From NCBI GenBank assembly GCA_045863055.1, contig BTUW01000002.1:233711-297710 (forward strand): a stretch of DNA of 64,000 bases, given 5' to 3'. The position numbers and the translations under genes are program-made. The notes beneath the pieces are model-generated. The model searched no databases. It saw only the letters and a list, made by a program, of their open reading frames with translations, and was not told the DNA's origin. Numbering within the stretch: the first letter of the stretch is position 1; the number at the start of each line of letters is the position of its first letter. The DNA is from UTCHB3 sp008363265. Its GTDB lineage: Bacteria > Bacteroidota > Ignavibacteria > Ignavibacteriales > Ignavibacteriaceae. Below, piece after piece: positions 36,729 to 44,548 of this stretch.

Positions 36729-37179
36729 TTATTTGCATAACGCTTTCGGCAATGTTCTCAAAGCTGTCCAAAGAAGCCTTTTCATACTGCTCGTAAATCG
36801 CAGGATTCCAGAACTCGATCTTGTTCAGGGAGCCGAGTATCAACACATCTTTCTCGATCTTTGCGTATTCAAGCAGATGTGGCGGAATTATCACCCTCGA
36901 CTGAACATCCATCGTCTGCTCCTCGGCGCTGTGCAGGAATGTCCTGATAAAACGCGCGTGGTTCTTGTTGTAGGGGTTCAGTTTCGAGAGGTTATCCTCG
37001 ATCGTTGCAAATAAATCCTTAGGATACAGATCTATACAGTGGCCCACCTCCTCCAGACCCACACCCTTCGTAAGAACGAGGGTGCTCTCAGCAGCCGGAC
37101 TGATAAAACGCTTCAGCTTCGCGGGGATGCTGATGCGGTTTTTTGAATCCAGAGTATGTAAAAAGTGTCCTTTGAACAC
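36712..37179 (-). CDS. mraZ: Transcriptional regulator MraZ
   Basis: This 155-residue AbrB-like DNA-binding protein forms ring oligomers and in other bacteria represses its own dcw operon. Two MraZ domains are visible: GHFLHTLDSKNRISIPAKLK, and a second in the C-half with MDVQSRVIIPPHLLEYA. The start is GTG at 37179 with AAAGGA eight bases upstream. The operator-like repeats at 37226-37250 sit 47 bp before the start. Confidence 0.97.
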   Translation of the reverse strand: MFKGHFLHTLDSKNRISIPAKLKRFISPAAESTLVLTKGVGLEEVGHCIDLYPKDLFATIEDNLSKLNPYNKNHARFIRTFLHSAEEQTMDVQSRVIIPPHLLEYAKIEKDVLILGSLNKIEFWNPAIYEQYEKASLDSFENIAESVMQINGPIS

Positions 37180-37225
37180 TCGGGTGGTCCTTTTATTTGT
37201 TTTTGAGTTTTTTCATGGGCATTTT

Positions 37226-37250
37226 ACCCACTTTTCCACACTTCACCCCA
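37226..37250 (-). promoter_or_regulatory. MraZ box (three TGGGN-like repeats)
   Basis: On the minus strand the sequence reads TGGGG-5-TGTGG-5-TGGGT with five-base spacers, a 10-bp period. MraZ operators in E. coli and mycoplasmas are TGGGN repeats with five-base spacers, so this fits except for one mismatch in the middle unit. It implies autoregulation of the dcw cluster by MraZ. Confidence 0.8.
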
Positions 37251-37251
37251 A

Positions 37252-37280
37252 AACTTATGAATAATTTGGGAAATAGTCAA
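37252..37280 (-). promoter_or_regulatory. Possible dcw promoter
   Basis: A TTGACT -35-like hexamer (37275-37280) is followed after 17 bases by TAAGTT (37252-37257), a poor -10. It lies just upstream of the MraZ box, which would put the operator at or downstream of the transcription start. Confidence 0.35.
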
Positions 37281-37473
37281 GCATTTTTGAAAAAAAGTGT
37301 AAATAAATTTTTTCGATGGAGAGATATAATTGCAGATTTTGTAAAGAGTTAGCGGAATTGGTGGAAATTTTTGTGAATATGTGGGGGAAATTGGGTCGTT
37401 TGAGGGGAAAAGGGGCAGGAAAACCCTTTTTGGGAACAGACCGGTCTTTTATCGGTGTATTGCCTTTGGCTCT
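37281..37473. other. Intergenic region between mraZ and rsmB
   Basis: AT-rich on the mraZ side. One TATAAT is visible on the plus strand (about 37325-37330), but no plus-strand gene follows it. An AGACCGGTCT palindrome lies at about 37438-37447, just beyond the rsmB stop. Nothing else is supported. Confidence 0.35.
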
Positions 37474-38679
37474 TTACTCCTTCCTGGAAAGCCGCGCCAT
37501 ATAAAAACCGTCGAATCCAGATCGGGCAGGCGAAACAGAATTTTCTTCCTCGAGCACAAAGCCCGGATGTGTCTTGAGAAATTTAGCGATCTGTCCCCCG
37601 TTCTCCGAGGGGAGTATGCTGCAGGTGGCATAGACGAGTGTGCCGCCCGGTTTAACCATGATGGAATAGAATGAAAGAATTTCCGCCTGAATTGCGATAA
37701 GCTCTTCGATCCTCTCCGCCTTGAGTTTCCATTTGGAATCAGGATTTCTCCGTATGACACCAAGTCCGGAACAGGGAACATCCAGAAGAACGAGATCAGC
37801 GCTGGCCTCCAGGCGCTTGATCACTTTCTTGCTCTCGATCAGCCGGGGTTCAATAATGGAGACACCGTTTCTCCGTGCTCTTCTCTTGAGTTCTTCGAGT
37901 TTATCATTTTCAACATCGAGAGCTATTATCTTCCCCTTGTTCTGCATCAGCGAGGCCATATGGAGCGACTTGCCCCCGGCACCCGCACACGCATCGATCA
38001 CCCTCATCCCCGGCTTCACGCGGGAGAAATATGCGATCTTCTGTGAGGAGGCATCCTGTACTTCAAAATATCCTTTTTTAAACTCTTCAAGAGTGAAGAC
38101 ATTCTGTCGCTGTTCGAGAACCAGTGCGTCAGGATAACCGTCGATTGCAGAGGTTTTGATATCATTTTCAGCGAGTTCTGATGCAAGGCGTTTCTTTCCC
38201 GTTTTAAGAGTGTTAACCCGGAGCACAACCTTTGCCATTGAGTTAAGAGCCGCTAACTCATGCTCCCACTGTGCTCCCAGCTCTTTAACCCCCAGTTCAT
38301 CCAGCCAGTCGGGAACCGACTCCCTGATGCGCCGGTCTTTTTTTCCCTCCTCAAACCTCACAGCCACTTCCTTCCTGGTAAGGCCGTTCTCAGTGAGTGC
38401 TTTTTCGTCGATCAAACCGCTCAGATAGAGATGAGTGAATACGATCTTCACCACATCTTCTCTTGTTTCTGTTCCAACTCCCGCGCTGAATGCAAGAAGC
38501 CGGAGATTACGGATTATCTCATAAGCCCCCTCGGCAATGAATTTCCGGTCACGAGAGCCCCATTTCGGATTACTCCTGAGTATATAATTTATCGCGGAAT
38601 GGGCATAATAGTTACCGGTAACACTGTTTTCAACCACTCTGATTACAGCTTCTACAAGATTTTTGTGGATTATTGCCAT
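37474..38679 (-). CDS. rsmB: RsmB/NOP family RNA m5C methyltransferase
   Basis: This 401-residue protein has an N-terminal NusB-like helical domain (about 1-140) followed by a SAM-dependent methyltransferase. SAM motif I is VIDACAGAGGKSLHMA; the two catalytic cysteines of m5C enzymes are in LLDVPCSGLGV and YATCSILPSENG. The NusB-like domain points to RsmB (C967 of 16S rRNA) rather than RsmF. It is on the same strand as the dcw genes but upstream of them, with about 290 bp between, so it is transcribed separately from the MraZ-box promoter. Confidence 0.92.
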   Translation of the reverse strand: MAIIHKNLVEAVIRVVENSVTGNYYAHSAINYILRSNPKWGSRDRKFIAEGAYEIIRNLRLLAFSAGVGTETREDVVKIVFTHLYLSGLIDEKALTENGLTRKEVAVRFEEGKKDRRIRESVPDWLDELGVKELGAQWEHELAALNSMAKVVLRVNTLKTGKKRLASELAENDIKTSAIDGYPDALVLEQRQNVFTLEEFKKGYFEVQDASSQKIAYFSRVKPGMRVIDACAGAGGKSLHMASLMQNKGKIIALDVENDKLEELKRRARRNGVSIIEPRLIESKKVIKRLEASADLVLLDVPCSGLGVIRRNPDSKWKLKAERIEELIAIQAEILSFYSIMVKPGGTLVYATCSILPSENGGQIAKFLKTHPGFVLEEENSVSPARSGFDGFYMARLSRKE

Positions 38680-38779
38680 TGGCGGGGTCCGTAACGGTTG
38701 GTTTCTATTGCAAAAATGACTGACAAATAAATTAAATTGGACTATTCAAATTTAACAGATTAAAACGGATTAGCGCATA

Positions 38780-38953
38780 ATGCAAAAACCCGGCAGATTT
38801 ATCGGTATTACCCTCCTTATGGGGATCATCCTCGCGATGTTCCTTATGAAAAAGGTTTTCGACTCGATTTTTTCAGCAGTTATCATCATTGGGATCGCTC
38901 TTGCGATAGGGGTGTTTCTTGAATATAAAATGTTCGGGAGCAGAAAGAAATGA
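38780..38953 (+). CDS. 57-residue two-helix membrane protein
   Basis: This short reading frame begins MQKPGRFIGITLL and ends FLEYKMFGSRKK, with two hydrophobic helices (about 8-23 and 31-48) joined by a KKVFDS turn. Its TGA overlaps the ATG of the M15 peptidase gene (ATGA), the standard sign of translational coupling, which is the main support that it is real. It has no recognisable family. It may anchor or assist the peptidase, but that is inference. Confidence 0.65.
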   Translation: MQKPGRFIGITLLMGIILAMFLMKKVFDSIFSAVIIIGIALAIGVFLEYKMFGSRKK

Positions 38954-39630
38954 ATATGCTGTTAGGGATCATCTTCTTTGTAGCCTCTCTTTTTGGTCGC
39001 GACGCAGTAATTAATGCTCCTCCTGCCCTGAATATGGAGATTGCGGCCTCAGCCGCTGCAGACACAGCGGGAACCGTCGCCTCAGAGCTTTCTTCAATGG
39101 TAAAACTAAAACTTTTAACCTCAAAACAGGCACGTAAACTTGCCGAAATACTCTCTCCCGTTGAAGTCGATTACATTGATCCAAAAGGTATCAGGAAAAA
39201 AGGTGTGCTGATCGTTCACAAAAACGTTGCTGAAACGGTAAGAAAGATATTCAGGGAAATGGCCGACTCAGGCTTCGTGATCGAGAAGATTGAACCGATG
39301 AGCAAGTATGACTGGTCAGACGAAAAGTCGATGAACGCGAACAACACCTCGGCTTTCAATTACCGTCTGGTCTCAGGCACCCGGAGCATCAGCAAACATG
39401 CCAACGGTCTGGCGATCGATATCAACCCGCTCTGGAATCCATTTGTTTCAGGAAAACATGTTTCACCGAAAGGTGCTGTTTATGACAAAAAAAGACCGGG
39501 AACCATACACAAAGGCTCGCCGGTCTATAAAATATTCAAAAAACACGGCTGGAAATGGGGCGGCGAATGGATCCCCTATCAGGACTACCAGCACTTCTTT
39601 TTTGACAAGATCAAGGTTCAAAGATTCTAA
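38950..39630 (+). CDS. M15 family peptidase (D,D- or L,D-carboxypeptidase-like)
   Basis: This 226-residue protein has an N-terminal signal peptide or anchor (about 1-25) and a C-terminal M15 zinc peptidase domain. The ligands are visible: SKHANGLAIDINP (His150, Asp157) and DYQHFFF (His215). The domain resembles the peptidase_M15_4/endolysin-type group, which cleaves stem peptides in peptidoglycan. It overlaps the small membrane protein gene by four bases. A 20-bp AT palindrome follows 11 bp after the stop. Confidence 0.85.
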   Translation: MNMLLGIIFFVASLFGRDAVINAPPALNMEIAASAAADTAGTVASELSSMVKLKLLTSKQARKLAEILSPVEVDYIDPKGIRKKGVLIVHKNVAETVRKIFREMADSGFVIEKIEPMSKYDWSDEKSMNANNTSAFNYRLVSGTRSISKHANGLAIDINPLWNPFVSGKHVSPKGAVYDKKRPGTIHKGSPVYKIFKKHGWKWGGEWIPYQDYQHFFFDKIKVQRF

Positions 39631-39641
39631 AATAAATTTAA

Positions 39642-39661
39642 AGTTTTACTTAAGTAAAACT
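39642..39661. terminator. 20-bp palindrome between convergent genes
   Basis: AGTTTTACTT is followed by its exact reverse complement AAGTAAAACT. It lies between the stops of the M15 peptidase and the convergent haem lipoprotein gene. It may act as a weak two-way terminator; it has no GC-rich core. Confidence 0.4.
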
Positions 39662-39735
39662 GGCTTAATATTCAGTTTAATCTGATTGTTAACTTGTTTG
39701 AATAGAAGCAACACTTTAAATCATTTTTTAGAAAT

Positions 39736-40329
39736 TTATATCTTAATTCTTACAGTTACCGCACCTCTGAGATCACCGGGTTTGAAGTTCTTTGCCTTAT
39801 CGTTCGGATACTTTTCAGCGATGATCTTTTTGATTCCTTCCGGTATCTGCTCCTCACTTCCGTGGCAGACAACACATTCCTCCGCGAGCAGAATCGGCTT
39901 AACGAGGTGGAGCATCCGGTCCTTACCGCTCTTTTCCACCCTGTAGAGGGATGTGTCCTTGTTGAACGAACCTTCGCGCATCATGTTCTCAAATTCCTTG
40001 AGCCACATCGTCTCCGACTGATCCGGTATGTTAACCTCGTTCCTGTTCATGAACGAAACACGCCTGATATCCATTCCCTTCTCCGCAGAAAACTGACGTG
40101 TGAACTTCTGAGCCGTATCGGAACAAACACCAACCGCACTCTCGGGACCATTTTTCTGAATTTCCGCGACAAGTATCGATTTCAGGTCTTTCATATAGGC
40201 TCCCGCGGCTGCCAGGGCCTCTTTTTTAGCCGCTTCAAGTGCCACATCCTTCTTGGGTTCAACCTTTTTTACGCAGCCTGCGAGTAAAACCATTGCTGCA
40301 AGGGCCAATGTAACCACTATTCTTCCCAT
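39736..40329 (-). CDS. DUF3365/Tll0287-like haem lipoprotein
   Basis: This 197-residue lipoprotein (lipobox LLAGC, Cys19) carries a DUF3365 (Tll0287-like) domain with one haem c site CVVCH (residues 152-156) near the C-terminus and the family's VRRVSFMNRNEVN-like strand (here IRRVSFMNRNEVN). Such domains occur as sensors or small redox proteins in the periplasm. It lies 91 bp after hydA on the same strand, with a hairpin between, so it may be a distal member of the hydrogenase operon or separate. Confidence 0.85.
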   Translation of the reverse strand: MGRIVVTLALAAMVLLAGCVKKVEPKKDVALEAAKKEALAAAGAYMKDLKSILVAEIQKNGPESAVGVCSDTAQKFTRQFSAEKGMDIRRVSFMNRNEVNIPDQSETMWLKEFENMMREGSFNKDTSLYRVEKSGKDRMLHLVKPILLAEECVVCHGSEEQIPEGIKKIIAEKYPNDKAKNFKPGDLRGAVTVRIKI

Positions 40330-40370
40330 AACTTCTCCTTTTTTACATCGTTTGATGTTTAAAATAGCAA

Positions 40371-40402
40371 GAGGTTGCTTTTAAACCAATAAAAACAACC
40401 TC
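40371..40402 (-). terminator. Hairpin after hydA
   Basis: GAGGTTG (40371-40377) pairs with CAACCTC (40396-40402) across an AT-rich 18-base loop. The T-run on the minus strand is interrupted, so it may be only a partial terminator between hydA and the haem lipoprotein gene. Confidence 0.4.
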
Positions 40403-40420
40403 TTTGCGTTAAGATACGGC

Positions 40421-42298
40421 TTATACTATGAATTTACCGCGCTTTGTGTAACCTGTATGGAGCAACTCGTGCGACTTGTGGCTGCACGGTCCCTCAGGAA
40501 TGAACTTCTCATAGAACTCGGTAATGTGTGAGTTCTCATGCGATTTTCTCACAGGAAGAGTTTCCTCTTCTGCATATAGCGCCTGGGCACGGGCTTTTCT
40601 GATCTTCTCGTTGGTTGGAACAGGCTGTCCGCCACCACCAAGACATCCGCCCGGACACGCCATTATTTCGATGAAATGGACATCAAAAAGCTCTCCGGCT
40701 TTAAGCATCTCCATCACCTTCTTGGCATTTGCGGTACCATGCGCCACGATGAACTTCAGAGTTACACCTTCAAGGAATGCCCAGTCGGGCACGCAACCTT
40801 CGAGTTTGATCGAAGACTGTTTTACACCCTCGAAGCCTCTCACAGCTTCGATCCTGAGGTGCTCAAACGGCACTTCACGGCCGGTCACGAGCTCATAAAC
40901 GGTACGAAGTGCTGCTTCCATAACACCACCGGTGGCACCGAATATAAGACCGGCTCCCGATCCGAGACCGAATGGATTATCGAAATCGGAAGGTGGCAGT
41001 TTCTGCACCATCATTCCGGCTTCCTTGATCATGGTGGCCATCTCACGGGCTGTAAGTCCGTAATCGACATCCTTAAATCCGGAAGCGTTCATCTCAGGCC
41101 TGTTACATTCGAACTTCTTCGCGGAGCACGGCATAAGCGCAACGCTCACAACATCTTCAGGATCGATACCCATCTGTTCGGCGTAGAAGGTTTTTATGAT
41201 CGCGCCAAACATCTGCTGAGGCGATTTGGCTGATGAAAGATGATCGAGGTATTCAGGGTAGAAATGCTCGATATACTTAACCCAGCCGGGTGAACATGAG
41301 GTGAACTGCGGAAGTTTTACATCCTTGTCGCCATTCACTACAGCCTTCTTGATCCTGGTCAAGAGCTCGGTACCCTCTTCCATGATCGTAAGATCGGCCG
41401 CGAAGTTGGTGTCGAATACCTTGTCGAAACCAAGGCGGTGCAGGGCGGTGTTCATCTCTTTTGTTACAGAATGGCCCGGTTCGAGACCGAATTCCTCACC
41501 GATGGCAGCCCTTGGTGAAGGAGCTGTCTGGATAACCACATGTTTCTTCGGATCCTCAATGGCTTTCCATATCTCATCTGACGGGTCGTTGGCATAGAGG
41601 GCACCTGTTGGACAGCGGTTTATGCACTGTCCGCAGTTGATGCACACCACTTCAGCAAGAGGTTTGCCCATGAATGTATCGATATGGGTCTCAGCACCTC
41701 TTCCAATGGCGTCAAGACATCCGACCTCCTGAAGATCGATGCATGTTCTTACACAACGCCGGCAGTTGATGCACTTGTCCATATCGCGGATAACCGAGTA
41801 GGAAGACCTGTCAACGGGAAACTTGCTGACGGTATCGTGCCCGAAAGTGAAGCCGTCGATTCCCATTTCCCTGGCCTTGTCCTGAAGCTCGCACTTTCCA
41901 TTCTTCACACAAGCGTAGCAATCGCCCACATGCTCGCTCAAAAGGAGCTCCATGATATGCTTCCGGGCTTTGCGGACCGCTATCGTGGAGGTCTTAACCT
42001 TGATCGGTGCGGTTATCGGATACGCGCATGATGCCTGCAGTGTACGCATTCCTTCGACATCAACAAGACAGAGACGGCAGTGACCGCCAATTCCAAGATC
42101 TTCGTGCGCGCAGAGAGTCGGAATATATATATCCGACATCCTGCATGCTTCCAGAATTGTAGTACCGAAAGGCACTGTTACAGTTTTTGTGTTGATCTGC
42201 ACCGTGACTGTACCGCCAATGGTTTCCGTATCCTCCGGAGGTTTCGGAACGAAAGTCTGATGGCTGATCGGGGCGCGGGATGTTTTCAGATGTTTCAT
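40421..42298 (-). CDS. hydA: [FeFe] hydrogenase catalytic subunit HydA
   Basis: This 625-residue protein starts at the ATG at 42298, overlapping the hydB stop (ATGA) with GGAGG upstream. Domain order: N-terminal [2Fe-2S] ferredoxin (Cys63, 74, 77, 91), a NuoG-like His/Cys [4Fe-4S] site (His123, Cys127, 130, 136), two [4Fe-4S] sites (Cys176-186 and 219-229), and the H-cluster domain with L1 TSCSPGW (333-339), L2 MPCSAKKFE (389-397) and L3 EIMACPGGCLGGGGQP (544-559), ending in a small-subunit-like tail. L1 has Ser where the textbook motif has a second Cys. The HydABC layout suggests an NAD-linked, possibly electron-bifurcating enzyme. The maturases HydE, HydF and HydG are not in this window. 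Confidence 0.95.
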   Translation of the reverse strand: MKHLKTSRAPISHQTFVPKPPEDTETIGGTVTVQINTKTVTVPFGTTILEACRMSDIYIPTLCAHEDLGIGGHCRLCLVDVEGMRTLQASCAYPITAPIKVKTSTIAVRKARKHIMELLLSEHVGDCYACVKNGKCELQDKAREMGIDGFTFGHDTVSKFPVDRSSYSVIRDMDKCINCRRCVRTCIDLQEVGCLDAIGRGAETHIDTFMGKPLAEVVCINCGQCINRCPTGALYANDPSDEIWKAIEDPKKHVVIQTAPSPRAAIGEEFGLEPGHSVTKEMNTALHRLGFDKVFDTNFAADLTIMEEGTELLTRIKKAVVNGDKDVKLPQFTSCSPGWVKYIEHFYPEYLDHLSSAKSPQQMFGAIIKTFYAEQMGIDPEDVVSVALMPCSAKKFECNRPEMNASGFKDVDYGLTAREMATMIKEAGMMVQKLPPSDFDNPFGLGSGAGLIFGATGGVMEAALRTVYELVTGREVPFEHLRIEAVRGFEGVKQSSIKLEGCVPDWAFLEGVTLKFIVAHGTANAKKVMEMLKAGELFDVHFIEIMACPGGCLGGGGQPVPTNEKIRKARAQALYAEEETLPVRKSHENSHITEFYEKFIPEGPCSHKSHELLHTGYTKRGKFIV

Positions 42299-43509
42299 TT
42301 TACACCTCCATTGCATTTGGTAAGAAATATCTCATCCTTGAAATCCTCCAGGATCGAAAGGAATGGATTGGGACTGCTCTGGCCAAGCCCGCATTTTGAG
42401 GCCACCCTCATTGTCTGAGCCAGTTCTTTCAGGTTGTTGATGTGAGCGAAAGTGTATTCTTTCCGTTCGATCATCTCAACGCCTTCAAGCAGTTTTTGGT
42501 TACCTATTCTGCATGGTGTGCATTGTCCGCATGATTCCTCAACGAAGAACTCCATGAAGTTCTTCAGTACATGGAGCATGCTCCGTGATTCGTTAAAGAT
42601 CATTATCGATCCGCCGGTGGCAGCATCCTCGAACGCGAGCGTGCGGTCGAATTTAAGCTTCGGCACGCAAACACCTGATGCTCCGCCAACCTGAACCGCT
42701 TTGGTGTTCCGTGCTCCGACTTTTTCAAGCAGCTGGTTTATGGTGATACCCCAGTCGAGTTCGTAAACACCGGGTCTGTCGCAGTCACCTGAAACAGAGA
42801 AGAGTTTCGAACCGGAAGAACCGGTGGTTCCTTTTTCGGCGTATTTTTCGCCACCCATCATTAATATATGGGGTACTGTGGCCAAGGTTTCAACGTTGTT
42901 AACAGTTGTGGGAGCACCACAAAGCCCAGTATTTACGGGGTATGGCGGTCTGTTCCGCGGTTCGCCTCTCTGTCCCTCAAGTGACTCGATAAGTGCTGTT
43001 TCTTCACCGCACACATATGCTCCTGCTCCCATCACTATCGAGATGTCGAAGTTGAATCCTTCTTTTCCAAGTATGTTTTCTCCGAGCATTTTGTTGTCAC
43101 GCATCTCCTGAAGGCACTCTTCAAGATACTCCTTCATGTAAACATACTCACCGCGAAGGTAGATGTAGCCATGCTGTGCTCCGACGGTGTAACCGCCAAC
43201 CACCATTCCATCAAGAACGAGGAAAGGATAGTTCATCAGGAGCACCCTGTCTTTGAATGTTCCGGGTTCACCTTCATCAGCGTTGCAGATGATGAACTTG
43301 TCTTCACCTTTCGCGGCGGCAACAAGCATCCACTTGGTGGAGGTAGGAAAACCTGCTCCCCCTCTTCCTTTAAGTTTTGAAGCTTTAAGTTCGAAGAGGA
43401 TATCCTCGCGGCTCATCGAGAGTGCTATTTTTATTCCTGATCCGGCTTTATAGTCTGAGAACAGAAGACTGGATTCATGGATCGTATTGCTAATGTCATT
43501 GTGTGTCAT
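42295..43509 (-). CDS. hydB: Hydrogenase NADH-binding subunit HydB (NuoF-like)
   Basis: This 404-residue flavoprotein has the FMN/NADH motif KGRGGAGFPTSTKW (about 47-60), then NADEGEPGTFKDR, GAGAYVCGEETALIESLEG, and the C-terminal [4Fe-4S] site SCGQCTPCRIG with a later Cys in SKCGLGQ. It passes electrons between NAD(H) and the iron-sulfur chain. It is NuoF-sized: the N-terminal thioredoxin-like [2Fe-2S] domain and the C-terminal ferredoxin domain found in well-studied bifurcating HydB proteins (about 600 residues) are both missing. It overlaps hydA by four bases. Confidence 0.93.
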   Translation of the reverse strand: MTHNDISNTIHESSLLFSDYKAGSGIKIALSMSREDILFELKASKLKGRGGAGFPTSTKWMLVAAAKGEDKFIICNADEGEPGTFKDRVLLMNYPFLVLDGMVVGGYTVGAQHGYIYLRGEYVYMKEYLEECLQEMRDNKMLGENILGKEGFNFDISIVMGAGAYVCGEETALIESLEGQRGEPRNRPPYPVNTGLCGAPTTVNNVETLATVPHILMMGGEKYAEKGTTGSSGSKLFSVSGDCDRPGVYELDWGITINQLLEKVGARNTKAVQVGGASGVCVPKLKFDRTLAFEDAATGGSIMIFNESRSMLHVLKNFMEFFVEESCGQCTPCRIGNQKLLEGVEMIERKEYTFAHINNLKELAQTMRVASKCGLGQSSPNPFLSILEDFKDEIFLTKCNGGVK

Positions 43510-43519
43510 ATCATCCTCC

Positions 43520-43993
43520 TCACTTTATCTCCCTTACAATGGCACAGGCCTTTTCAGGATCGAGACGGGTGTAAACACGGTCGTTCACGATCATGGCGGG
43601 CCCCTGGTCGCACATTCCAAGGCAATTGGTGAATTCGAGGGTTATCTTCATGTCGCGGCTTGTTTCACCGAACTTCATTCCGAGCTCCCTCTCGATCGCT
43701 TTTTCGATGGCGCACTTTCCGCCCATATCGCAAACGATGGTTTTACAGAGCCGTACAATATTCCGGCCTTTAGGCTGCTCATTAAGGAATGAATAAAATG
43801 AAACCACACCGTATACTTCCACGGGATGGATGTCGAGAACCCTGGCCACTTCCTGCTGAGCGAAGTCAGGGATGTGGTGGTATTTGCTCTGAATGTATTC
43901 AAGAAGAGGCATCAGGGCTGTCCTGTTGTTCTCGTACGCCAGGGCGAACTCTTCAATTTCCCTGGTGAGATTGTTTTTTTCAAGTTCCAGCAT
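43520..43993 (-). CDS. hydC: Hydrogenase [2Fe-2S] subunit HydC (NuoE-like)
   Basis: This 157-residue thioredoxin-fold [2Fe-2S] protein has a helical N-terminus (YIQSKYHHIPDFAQQEVARVL) and the cluster ligands in NuoE spacing: Cys83 and Cys88 (C-x4-C), Cys124 and Cys128 (C-x3-C, in TNCLGMCDQ). It pairs with HydB. It lies 10 bp upstream of hydB and 14 bp after a receiver gene, within one transcription unit. Confidence 0.95.
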   Translation of the reverse strand: MLELEKNNLTREIEEFALAYENNRTALMPLLEYIQSKYHHIPDFAQQEVARVLDIHPVEVYGVVSFYSFLNEQPKGRNIVRLCKTIVCDMGGKCAIEKAIERELGMKFGETSRDMKITLEFTNCLGMCDQGPAMIVNDRVYTRLDPEKACAIVREIK

Positions 43994-44007
43994 TTCGTCA
44001 CCTCTCT

Positions 44008-44376
44008 CTATTTGTTGAGGAGTTTTTGAACTTTGTCAAGAAGCACATCGGCGGAGACCGGTTTTTCGACAAAATCGTCGACAGGCACCATATCACTCTT
44101 TCCGAACTCGAAACCGAGAGCTTTTGATACCGATGTGTACATGAGAATTGGGGTTTTTAACCCGTCGCGGCGGATCCTCTGGGCAAGGAAGAAACCGTCG
44201 TCCGGCTCGGTCATCATCACGTCGAGGATGATGAGGTCGGGGGTCTTATCCTTTATAAGTTGATATCCGTCGGTTGGATTGTTGGCTGTCGCTACAGTGT
44301 AGCCGTTGGCCATAAGAACTAATGATGTGGCGTCGATAATATCCGGGTCGTCGTCAATTATTGCTATGAGTGACAT
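44008..44376 (-). CDS. Single-domain response regulator
   Basis: This 122-residue receiver domain has no output domain. The acidic pocket (IDDDPD), phosphoacceptor Asp52 in LIILDVMM and the late Lys in VEKPVS are present. I start at the second ATG (44376), which has AAAGGA five bases away; the first ATG at 44382 touches that site. It lies 14 bp upstream of hydC. With no output domain, it may act as a phosphorelay intermediate or a protein-binding switch. Confidence 0.88.
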   Translation of the reverse strand: MSLIAIIDDDPDIIDATSLVLMANGYTVATANNPTDGYQLIKDKTPDLIILDVMMTEPDDGFFLAQRIRRDGLKTPILMYTSVSKALGFEFGKSDMVPVDDFVEKPVSADVLLDKVQKLLNK

Positions 44377-44382
44377 ACTCAT

Positions 44383-44548
44383 CCTTTACTTTATATTGCT
44401 TTTTTCCATGATTACAAAGCATTCCGGAACCAGAAAGAACCGGAAGTTCAGGGAGACTTCTCCCGATTGGAACCCTCTGCAAGTTACTGAATTGGTTCCG
44501 CAGTTATGTCATCTGTGTCCCTTTCGGACACGCCCGGCCTCTAAAAAA
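44383..44548. other. Spacer with GGAACC-type inverted words and a small hairpin
   Basis: The spacer holds several GGAACC/GGTTCC words in both directions and a hairpin GTGTCC-ctttc-GGACAC (44515-44531). It resembles the inverted-repeat region at 9.9-10.0 kb. No open frame is supported. Confidence 0.4.

Noticed and set aside
37316..37504. Plus-strand open frame between mraZ and rsmB
   Set aside because: Low-complexity composition, no ribosome site, and it runs antisense into the rsmB 3' end.
38780..39630. Holin-endolysin pair of a prophage
   Set aside because: No other phage gene, integrase or attachment site is in the window; the peptidase has its own signal sequence.
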